Shown here: one piece after another, positions 1 to 5,729 of the stretch | How positions within the stretch are numbered: the stretch's first letter is position 1 | How the letters are laid out: each line of letters starts with the position of its first letter | DNA from: Pseudomonadota bacterium | Lineage (GTDB): Bacteria; Pseudomonadota; Alphaproteobacteria; Rhizobiales; Rhizobiaceae | Reading direction: 5' to 3' | Length of the DNA: 15,767 nt | NCBI GenBank assembly: GCA_023428515.1 | Contig: JAEYXI010000539.1 | Coordinates: 1 to 15,767, forward strand | Position numbers and translations under genes: made by a program | The notes under the pieces: generated by a model | What the model was told of the DNA's origin: nothing | The model's input: the letters and a program-made list of their open reading frames with translations, nothing else | The model's database searches: none

Positions 1-369
1 GGAGACTGCCTCGTCTACGTCCGTCAAGCCGACCAGTCGGTGAAGTTGCTCGAGCGGGCCATGCGCCTCAATCCCTATTATCCGGACGCCTATCTCTGGT
101 ATCTTGGCGATGCCTACTTTCAACTCGGCGAATATGAAAAAACCATAGAGACCCTGCAGAAGATGCGGGATGGGTCCGAGGGTCATCGACTCATGGCAGC
201 GAGTTACGCCCATCTCGGAAACAGCCACGAGGCGGAGAAGCATGCCCATGCGCTGTTGGAGGTGCATCCGAACTTCAGCACCGCTCAATGGCGCAAGGTT
301 CCGCCTCACAAATATCCTGAAGACACCGAGCAACTTATAGAGGGCCTGCGCAAGGCCGGGCTGAGGTAG
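1..369 (+). CDS. TPR-containing protein, C-terminal fragment (5' end outside window)
   Basis: The frame is open from the first base and ends at TAG 367-369, so about 122 C-terminal residues are present and the start lies upstream of the window. The visible part shows tetratricopeptide-like helical repeats: a segment ending in LNPYYPDAYLWYLGDAY, then FQLGEYEKTIETLQKM, then a repeat around AASYAHLGNSHEAEKHAHAL and VHPNF. In rhizobia, C-terminal TPR blocks of this kind often follow a class III adenylate/guanylate cyclase or a winged-helix DNA-binding domain. That is a guess here, because no catalytic or DNA-binding part is visible. The internal GTG at 40 is not a likely start, since the repeat reads continuously through it. 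Nothing links the gene to the pilus locus. Confidence 0.8.
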   Translation, partial: GDCLVYVRQADQSVKLLERAMRLNPYYPDAYLWYLGDAYFQLGEYEKTIETLQKMRDGSEGHRLMAASYAHLGNSHEAEKHAHALLEVHPNFSTAQWRKVPPHKYPEDTEQLIEGLRKAGLR

Positions 370-663
370 AAATGCTTGCGAGGCACGGCTTGTTTGTACT
401 CAAGCAGGAAGGAAAGTAGCCGACAAAGGGCGGCAAATCGTGATAAGGGTTACAAAGCCAAGAACCGCTGGGCAGGTTGGCGCTGGGGTAATAATGGGGC
501 TGGGGAATGTTTCAAAGGAAGGCCGACCGCCGGGCTCCTTGTCCGTGATTGGCGCATCGTTCGTCGCGTCCTTCGCGTCGGCATCCCGCGCGAAGCTTGA
601 CGGCATCGCCCGCGGCGGCGGGCAAGGTCATCCCTACGTCCAGGCTCCAGGCGAGCAAGGCAA
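370..663. other. Intergenic region without a convincing gene
   Basis: This is the stretch between the TPR gene stop and the ribbon-helix-helix gene. Several short reading frames cross it on both strands, but none has a recognisable domain, a good ribosome binding site or a natural fit with its neighbours. A GC-rich 6-bp inverted repeat lies at 608-613 and 618-623 (GCCCGC / GCGGGC). It has no T-run, so I do not call it a terminator. The promoter of the next gene presumably lies in this stretch, but no clear -35/-10 pair stands out. Confidence 0.5.
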
Positions 664-1326
664 ATGCCGCCCGGGAGATCGATCGACGTGAGAGATGACG
701 TCATCACAGCGGTTGCCGCCGATAATGCGGAGCTTCCGTTATCCCCCGACGATATGGAAACGGAATTCCGCGTCGTGGTGCACAATGGCAACCGGCGCGG
801 CATCAGGCTCGAGCATTTCTTCTGGACGGCTTTGAAGCGGGCTGCCCAGAGCCGCCGATCGACGCTCGGACGGATCGTCGAAGAGATTTCACAGGTGGCG
901 CCGGAGACCGGCAATCTCACCTCGGCAATCCGCGTCGCATGCGCGCGCTGGCTGGCTGACGAAAACGCCGAATTGCGAAAAATTGCCTCTCTGCGAGCGG
1001 TAAACGCCCTGCTGCTGGCCTGTCCCTCGCCGGCCTTCGCCCTCTCCTCATCAAAGAAAATCCTCGCCTTCAACCCGGCCTTCCAGCATCTCGCGCGGCG
1101 TCAGTTGCCGACGCAGCAAAGCGAGGAGGGAAGGCACGGCCTCAAGCTTGCGCTCGACCTCAACGTCGCCGACATTTTCGCGCAGCTTTCCGCTCATCGC
1201 GATCGGCCGGTGGTGACGGGTTTCGTCATCGGCGTCGCGGACCGGCGCTATCGCGGCCAGTTGAACATCGTGCGCGCGGCGGCAAGCGAATCCGAGGTCC
1301 TGCTGGCTTTCGTCTTCAACGGCTAG
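664..1326 (+). CDS. Ribbon-helix-helix (RHH_4-type) protein with PAS-like C-terminal half
   Basis: The protein is 220 residues long. Residues about 35-98 resemble the alphaproteobacterial RHH_4 family: a short strand (EFRVVVHNGNRRGIRLE), then HFFWTALKRAAQ, then STLGRIVEEI, then a helix ending in ACARWLADE. This domain is a predicted DNA-binding or regulatory fold. Residues about 115-218 (NALLLACPSPAF, ILAFNPAFQHL, VTGFVIGVADRRYRGQLN) have the strand and helix pattern of a degenerate PAS-like sensor domain, so the protein could be a small transcriptional regulator with a signal-sensing half. No cofactor residue is identifiable. The start is uncertain. ATG 664 has only AAGG three bases upstream, whereas the in-frame GTG 688 has GGGAGA about nine bases upstream and would give 212 residues. 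The target genes are unknown. Confidence 0.75.
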   Translation: MPPGRSIDVRDDVITAVAADNAELPLSPDDMETEFRVVVHNGNRRGIRLEHFFWTALKRAAQSRRSTLGRIVEEISQVAPETGNLTSAIRVACARWLADENAELRKIASLRAVNALLLACPSPAFALSSSKKILAFNPAFQHLARRQLPTQQSEEGRHGLKLALDLNVADIFAQLSAHRDRPVVTGFVIGVADRRYRGQLNIVRAAASESEVLLAFVFNG

Positions 1327-1388
1327 GCCAGCCGCCGATTGCCCGGAGCTTTAGCTCATTATTAAGGCGGATCCTGCAATCTGCCGCT

Positions 1389-1928
1389 ATGCGGGCTGCT
1401 CGGGTTGTCTTGACGATATTTCCGCTCACGCTGGTCGGCGCGATGGCCGCGGAGCGATTGGCGTTGCTTTGGCTGGGCGCCTATCCTGCCAACCCCGCGG
1501 CGTGGGAATTCTGGCTCAACGCGCACACGGCCTTCGGACGCATCTGGCAAACCTTCGAACCAGCCGTCGGCGGGGCGGTGCTGAGCCATTTGTCGGCGCT
1601 CTTACTGTTCGCCGCGATAGTCGTGGCGATGGCGTATTCGCGCAGATGGTCATCCTATTCGTTTCTGAGCAACCACGCCGCGTTGATCGTGGCGGTCGCA
1701 TCTTCGATGCTGGGAACGCAGGCGAAAGTGTCGAGCCTCGCCGAGGAATTCGCCTCCCCCGGCGAATGGGCGGTGACATGGATGGCGCAATTCTCGTCCG
1801 CGCAGATCCTGATCCTGATCGGCGGCGCGGCCAGTTGCCTGCTCTGCCACATTGCTATTCTTCGACACCTGAGCGAACGTTCCGCTCCGGTGTCCCTGCG
1901 GATCAGGATGCTCCAACAAAACCTGTAG
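1389..1928 (+). CDS. Four-helix integral membrane protein of unknown function
   Basis: I do not recognise the family. The 179-residue product has about four hydrophobic segments: residues 5-30, 60-84, 93-111 and 137-160 (SSAQILILIGGAASCLLCH). A polar loop of about 30 residues (PANPAAWEFWLNAHTAFGR) lies between the first two, and a second polar loop (KVSSLAEEFASPGEWAVTW) precedes the last. It should sit in the inner membrane with short ends. The ATG at 1389 lacks a strong Shine-Dalgarno sequence; ATG 1443 is an alternative that would remove most of the first helix, so I keep the longer form. The 3' end overlaps the end of the convergent minus-strand gene by 26 bases. No signature links it to pilus assembly. 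Confidence 0.6.
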   Translation: MRAARVVLTIFPLTLVGAMAAERLALLWLGAYPANPAAWEFWLNAHTAFGRIWQTFEPAVGGAVLSHLSALLLFAAIVVAMAYSRRWSSYSFLSNHAALIVAVASSMLGTQAKVSSLAEEFASPGEWAVTWMAQFSSAQILILIGGAASCLLCHIAILRHLSERSAPVSLRIRMLQQNL

Positions 1929-2259
1929 GGCACGCCACAGGTCTGGTGAAATACGCTTTCACGTAACCGGATATCCGCACCGTCGGCAGCGGATAGTAAT
2001 TGACGGGGCACCACTGCCGCTTCGGCGATTGCCCCGCCGGCATGCAAGGCCCCGTCAACTCGATGATGCCGTCGTGATCAGGCGCGATGGCGCCGACCGC
2101 CTTCGATCGGTGCGTCTCCTGCGAGCGTATGTAGAGGACGTCCCAGAAATCCACGTTCACGACCTGCAGACAGCGCGGCTCTGAAAAAGCCGGTGAAGCC
2201 GCCGACCACAGCATGGCTGAAATGATTGCAACGCCGATCGCGCCTTTCCGACCGGACAT
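1903..2259 (-). CDS. Exported small SH3-like (SH3b) protein, last gene of the pilus operon
   Basis: The product has 118 residues. Residues 1-26 form a Sec signal peptide: a basic start, then hydrophobic AIGVAIISAMLWSAASPA, with cleavage probably after AFS. The mature part reads like a bacterial SH3 domain. It has VVNVDFWDVLYIRS (compare the common V..D.LNIRSGP pattern), then SKAVGAIAPDHDGIIELTG, then WCPVNYYPL and VRISGYVKAYF. Such domains often bind peptidoglycan. Four cysteines (30, 72, 84, 110) would allow two disulfides in the periplasm. The ATG lies three bases after the stop of the upstream gene, so it belongs to the same transcript as the L,D-transpeptidase. It ends 26 bases inside the convergent plus-strand membrane gene. 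The SH3 assignment is by eye, so peptidoglycan binding is inference. Confidence 0.65.
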   Translation of the reverse strand: MSGRKGAIGVAIISAMLWSAASPAFSEPRCLQVVNVDFWDVLYIRSQETHRSKAVGAIAPDHDGIIELTGPCMPAGQSPKRQWCPVNYYPLPTVRISGYVKAYFTRPVACPTGFVGAS

Positions 2260-2262
2260 CCG

Positions 2263-2841
2263 CTACTGCACTTTGCGGTAGTAGACTTTTCCCTCCGGGG
2301 ACTGGATTCGTTCGTAGCTCGGCGGGGCCTCGGCGGCGCTTGCACGTGCGGTGCGCTTGGGCCGTGGCGTCACGTTTTCCGCGACAGGCAGCTCTTCGAC
2401 CTCAGGAGCCGGATCCAGTATCGGCTGAGGTTCGATCTCCAATGCCTCCGCTTCCGCGGTCACAGCATCGTGGCCGGGAGACACTGCGTCCTCGTGGGGA
2501 GATACCGGAATCGTCGCCAGGCGCGTCGTTTCATCGCGCAATCCGCCGATCTCGCCCCGAAAATCGCTTTGCAGCATCTCGAGCCGGGCCTGGATGCCGG
2601 CGTTCATCCGGTCGAGCTGGCCGGCGACGCGATCTTCAAACGCCCTGAGTTCGCCGAGGCGGTTTTCGATCGCAGTGAGGTTGCGCGTCGAGCGGAAGGT
2701 GTAGACCGCAGCGGCGAGGTTGAGGAAGGTCAGCGTTCCCGCAGCAAGCAGGACGAGCACCGCAGGCGTAACGTAGCTCTTGGACTTGACGGGACGAGGC
2801 TCATCGATCCGGGGGATGGGAGTGTTCAGGATGGTCGTCAT
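2263..2841 (-). CDS. Bitopic membrane protein with coiled coil and Pro/Glu-rich periplasmic stretch
   Basis: I do not recognise a named family. The protein has 192 residues from ATG 2841, which sits behind a GGTGGTGGA ribosome binding site and overlaps the transpeptidase stop as ATGA. Residues 1-22 are a short, probably cytoplasmic tail, and residues 24-48 are a single transmembrane helix (VTPAVLVLLAAGTLTFLNLA). Residues 52-108 form a likely coiled coil (RNLTAIENRLGELRAFEDRV, then a run of charged heptads). Residues 117-160 are acidic and proline-rich, like a linker crossing the periplasm, and are followed by a basic patch (PRPKRTAR) and a conserved-looking end (YERIQSPEGKVYYRKV). This layout suits a scaffold joining the inner membrane to the cell wall, perhaps for the neighbouring transpeptidase. 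The function is inferred from topology and coupling only. A 217-residue reading from position 2916 is less likely. Confidence 0.65.
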   Translation of the reverse strand: MTTILNTPIPRIDEPRPVKSKSYVTPAVLVLLAAGTLTFLNLAAAVYTFRSTRNLTAIENRLGELRAFEDRVAGQLDRMNAGIQARLEMLQSDFRGEIGGLRDETTRLATIPVSPHEDAVSPGHDAVTAEAEALEIEPQPILDPAPEVEELPVAENVTPRPKRTARASAAEAPPSYERIQSPEGKVYYRKVQ

Positions 2842-3425
2842 TCCACCACCACCTTGGCGCCGATTTTCACGCGTCCGTAGAGATCGAGGATGTCGGTATT
2901 GGTCTGCCTGAAGCACCCCGAAGTGCCGTCGAATCCGACACCGTCCGGATCGTTGGTCCCATGGATGCGGTAGAGCGTGTCCTTGCCGTGATCGTGCAGA
3001 TAGAGCGCACGCGCTCCAAGCGGATTGTACGGACCTGACGGCACCATCTCAGGCAGTTCGGGCTGCCGGACGCGCATCTCTCGCGGCGGGCGCCATTCCG
3101 GCCATTCCTGCTTGGCGCCGACCTGGACGACGCCCGTCCAGCTGAAGCCTTCCCGTCCGACACTGATCCGATAGCGCAGCGCCCGGTTGGGAGCGACGAC
3201 CAGGTAGAGTTCGTTGGCGTCCTTGCGGATGACGATCGTTCCCGCCTTCTCCTTGGTCCCGAACTCGACCTGCGTGCGGAAACTCGGACCCATGGCGGGA
3301 AGCTTTGGCCGCGACTTGGCGGCGACGAACATCGGCTGCAGCTCGAACGCGGAAACCGGCACGACGCCCATCGAAAGGGCGCATAGCGCGGCAACCGGCG
3401 ACCAGCAGCGCCCGCTAGGAAGCAT
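2838..3425 (-). CDS. L,D-transpeptidase (YkuD/ErfK family), exported
   Basis: The protein has 195 residues, with an N-terminal signal peptide (about residues 1-26: hydrophobic VAALCALSMGVVPVSA) and a C-terminal YkuD domain at about 62-195. The domain opens with GTIVIRKDANELYLV and RYRISVGREGF. It carries the catalytic region HGTND at 155-159, with His155, and TSGCFRQ at 168-174, with nucleophile Cys171 and Arg173. The His-Cys spacing of 16 fits the family, which forms 3-3 peptidoglycan cross-links or attaches proteins to the wall. The domain ends with DILDLYGRVKIGAKVVV. Its ATG overlaps the end of cpaE by 11 bases, and its TGA overlaps the next start as ATGA, so it is embedded in the pilus operon. 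The site reads TSGCF rather than the more usual SHGC or SSGC. Family membership is firm; the substrate is unknown. Confidence 0.9.
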   Translation of the reverse strand: MLPSGRCWSPVAALCALSMGVVPVSAFELQPMFVAAKSRPKLPAMGPSFRTQVEFGTKEKAGTIVIRKDANELYLVVAPNRALRYRISVGREGFSWTGVVQVGAKQEWPEWRPPREMRVRQPELPEMVPSGPYNPLGARALYLHDHGKDTLYRIHGTNDPDGVGFDGTSGCFRQTNTDILDLYGRVKIGAKVVVE

Positions 3426-4572
3426 CTATCCGCTCCTCGAAAATGTGCTTGAGGTCGCGGTTGAATCTTGCCCGTCGATCGATCTCGCCGGGTAGCATCG
3501 CCCTGTTGAGCGCATCCGACATCAGGTCGGAATCAAACGACACCGCCTTGATGTGCTTGGCGGCGAATATCTTCTCCAGTTCGTTCTTCGAGAAATGGTT
3601 CCCGAACAACTTGCGCTTATGCTTGTTCGCAACGAGCGTCACGCTCGCCGCGTTGCCCTTCAGCTCACGGATCCTGCTGTAGAGCTTCTTGGCCTGTCGC
3701 AACGATGCGACATTGAGCTCGAAGACGAGGAATATCTCGTCACTCGTGGACAACACCGAGCTGTGCCAGGGCGTCTCCAGGTTGGGCAGGTCGACGATCA
3801 CATTTTCGAAGCGATAGGCGATCAGGTCGAGCAGCTTGAGCACGAAATCGCGACCCATCGGCTCGAACGGCAGGCTCGGCCGCTCGAACGAGTAGATCGT
3901 GAAGCCGGGAGCCCGTGTCAGCTTGATCACGTCCATCAATTCCACGTCGAGCCGGTCGGGTTGGCCGACGATGCCCTCGATGTCGAACTGGTTGGACAGG
4001 TTCAGATATGCGCCGCAGTTGGCGCTCTGGAAATCGAGATCGACAAGGCACGTGCCCGCGGCATGTTGGGCGGATTTGTCGGCGATGTGCTTGGCTGCCG
4101 ACAGCGCCAGCGTGGTCGCCCCTGCCCCGCCGCTCGCGGAAATGAACGTCGTCACCCTGCTGCGTGATGCATGGCTGCCGCTGTCGTGGAAGGTTACGGC
4201 ATGGAGCAGGTCCTTGCTGTCCAGCGGCTTGTGCAGCCAGTCGGACGCGTTGATGCGCACCAGGTTGCGCATGCGGTCCGGGGCGAGTTCGCTCGACACC
4301 GCGATCAACGGAATCGACGACCAGCTCGCCCGCGCGGCCGAGATCGCCGGCTCGAGGAGAATCTGCCCGTCCCCGACGTCGAAGATGATCACGGTCGGCT
4401 TGGCATCAGCCGTCGCGCCCTGAAGGAAGGCGGCCGCGTCGGCCACTTGCACATCATAGATCGCCAGCGACTCGAGGCGCGTGGCGACCTCGCGGCGAAA
4501 CTGCGGGTCGGACGAGTAGAGCGCCACTCTCTTGCGGCGTGTCGGGAGCACTTTTTGGTTCATCGCATTCAT
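3415..4572 (-). CDS. cpaE: CpaE/TadZ-like pilus localisation protein: receiver-like plus MinD/ParA-like ATPase domain
   Basis: The protein has 385 residues. Residues 15-125 form a receiver-like fold: RVALYSSDPQF, then VIIFDVGDG with Asp65, IAVSS, and HKP with Lys115. Residues about 140-380 form a MinD/ParA-like domain. Its deviant P-loop SASGGAGATTLA (146-157) lacks the usual lysine, as is common in CpaE/TadZ. It also has LVDLDFQSANCGAYL (176-190) and VIVDLPN (258-264). CpaE/TadZ proteins place the Tad secretion machine at a cell pole and act in the cytoplasm at the membrane. The start is ATG 4572, which overlaps the upstream TGA as ATGA; a longer reading to 4800 runs through the pseudopilin gene and is discarded. 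ATG 4563 is a possible alternative. The L,D-transpeptidase follows with an 11-base overlap. Confidence 0.92.
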   Translation of the reverse strand: MNAMNQKVLPTRRKRVALYSSDPQFRREVATRLESLAIYDVQVADAAAFLQGATADAKPTVIIFDVGDGQILLEPAISAARASWSSIPLIAVSSELAPDRMRNLVRINASDWLHKPLDSKDLLHAVTFHDSGSHASRSRVTTFISASGGAGATTLALSAAKHIADKSAQHAAGTCLVDLDFQSANCGAYLNLSNQFDIEGIVGQPDRLDVELMDVIKLTRAPGFTIYSFERPSLPFEPMGRDFVLKLLDLIAYRFENVIVDLPNLETPWHSSVLSTSDEIFLVFELNVASLRQAKKLYSRIRELKGNAASVTLVANKHKRKLFGNHFSKNELEKIFAAKHIKAVSFDSDLMSDALNRAMLPGEIDRRARFNRDLKHIFEERIDAS

Positions 4573-5192
4573 GGCGCCGTGCTTTTCATGTCTTCGCCGG
4601 TCACAGTGCTGAGCATGGACGGCATGGTGATATCGGTGAATCCGAGCAATCCGCTCAGGAAGAAAAAGCGGAAATTCACGTTCTGCAGGCTGACCGTGAT
4701 GGTGGGTATCGGCCCGGCCAACCGAGTCTGATATCCGAGGCCCGAAGCCGAATATGTGACCGTCACATTCTCGCGGCGAAGGCCAGGGAAGAAATGGCAC
4801 ATGCCTGGTCGCTGGCTGCCCGCAATTGCGGGACAGGCATCGTCGTTGGTGACCGCCGTGTCACCCCGGAAAATCCGACTGAAATTGGCGGCATTGAAGC
4901 CTCCGCACGACCCGGTGGCGGTCGAGGTGCATACGAATGCCGCGAAATCATCCGGCTCCACGGGTGCGCCAGGGGTGTCGGTCGTCCCGGCATTCGTGAG
5001 GGCGGTCGCTACAGGGTCCGAGATGGAGGCCATACGAGCTCCCACCTGAACGGCTTTCGATGCGGCATTCCACTGGTAGAATGCATAGCCGAAATCGACA
5101 AAGCCCAAGGTGAGGATGAGGAGCAGGACCATCACGATGGTCATCTCGACCATCACGGCGCCGTTCTCTTCCTGGCGAAAACGCTGCAACAT
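4569..5192 (-). CDS. TadE-like minor pseudopilin
   Basis: The protein has 207 residues. The N-terminus carries a prepilin-peptidase type site, NG|AVMVEM, with Gly11 and Glu16, running directly into a hydrophobic helix (about 17-38, TIVMVLLLILTLGFVDFGYA). This is the TadE family pattern. The rest is a Cys-containing periplasmic domain (VCTSTATGSCGGF, DDACPAI, GMCHFF), and the end is hydrophobic/aromatic (FRFFFLSGLLGFTDI). TadE-like proteins are cleaved by the TadV/CpaA peptidase and are needed for Flp pilus assembly, probably in the periplasm or at the pilus base. Its ATG lies two bases after the stop of the upstream tadE, and its own TGA overlaps the cpaE start. It could be the functional equivalent of TadF; I give no symbol because both small proteins match TadE best. 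Confidence 0.87.
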   Translation of the reverse strand: MLQRFRQEENGAVMVEMTIVMVLLLILTLGFVDFGYAFYQWNAASKAVQVGARMASISDPVATALTNAGTTDTPGAPVEPDDFAAFVCTSTATGSCGGFNAANFSRIFRGDTAVTNDDACPAIAGSQRPGMCHFFPGLRRENVTVTYSASGLGYQTRLAGPIPTITVSLQNVNFRFFFLSGLLGFTDITMPSMLSTVTGEDMKSTAP

Positions 5193-5194
5193 GA

Positions 5195-5722
5195 TCAGAA
5201 CCGGATCTGCCGTTCTTCGTGAACGCCATTGAGCGTGATTGGCGAGAGCCCGAGATAGCTCAACAATCCAACGCCCTCATATTCGAAGGTGCTGGACGCC
5301 CTGACGATGCACACTTGCGGCCTGACAGAACGGTATTGCGTCACTCCGCCGACGACGGCGTCGCGGCAGTCAGCCGGATTAGCGAGGTCGATAGTGACTC
5401 TCACCTCCTGCGAGCCGGTCACCCGGGCCTGCTCACCCACTGTGATACTGCCGTAAAGCGCGATGTTGCGGGCATTGGCCGCGCAGTCGATCGCTGCAAG
5501 GCCGTAGTCGGTATACATCTGCGCATTGCAGCGCGCGGCGTAGCGCGCGGCGTCTCGCAGTCCTGCCTCGATCAGCAGCTTCTTGTGTATGAGGTTGCCG
5601 AACTCGAACACGCCCGCCGACAGTGCCAGCATCAAAGGCGTGATCAGCGTCATCTCGACCAGGATCGCGCCACGCTCCTCCCTCCAGAAGCGCGTCGACA
5701 GGATGTGGAACAACCGGCGCAC
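5195..5722 (-). CDS. tadE: TadE-like minor pseudopilin
   Basis: The protein has 175 residues. A basic N-terminus (RFWREER) leads to RG|AILVEM, with Gly18 and Glu23, then a hydrophobic helix (TLITPLMLALSAGVFEFGN), the TadE signature. The following residues, KKLLIEAGLRDAARYAARC, match the usual TadE continuation (a conserved Gly, then DAARYAA). Four further cysteines downstream could form disulfides. The start is GTG 5722, with AGGTG a few bases upstream and seven bases from the tadG stop; no better ATG is available. The predicted role is a pseudopilin processed by the prepilin peptidase encoded at 14633-15145. Its position between tadG and a second TadE-like gene follows the common tadEFG cluster, in a different order. 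Confidence 0.88.
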   Translation of the reverse strand: MRRLFHILSTRFWREERGAILVEMTLITPLMLALSAGVFEFGNLIHKKLLIEAGLRDAARYAARCNAQMYTDYGLAAIDCAANARNIALYGSITVGEQARVTGSQEVRVTIDLANPADCRDAVVGGVTQYRSVRPQVCIVRASSTFEYEGVGLLSYLGLSPITLNGVHEERQIRF

Positions 5723-5729
5723 CGCGCAC

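Noticed and set aside
146..157. Missing lysine in the CpaE P-loop (numbers are residues of CpaE) as a sign of inactivation
   Set aside because: Deviant P-loops without this lysine are usual in the CpaE/TadZ family, so it is not an anomaly of this gene.
608..623. GCCCGC/GCGGGC inverted repeat as a terminator of the TPR gene
   Set aside because: It is about 240 bases from the stop, has only six pairs and has no T-run.
450..1073. Minus-strand open frame of 207 codons over the intergenic region and ribbon-helix-helix gene
   Set aside because: Most of it is the antisense of a gene with a recognisable DNA-binding domain, and nothing in it resembles a protein family.
4573..4800. N-terminal extension of cpaE to position 4800
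   Set aside because: It would run through the TadE-like gene in another frame, is His/Arg-rich without family similarity, and the ATGA overlap at 4569-4572 gives a natural start.
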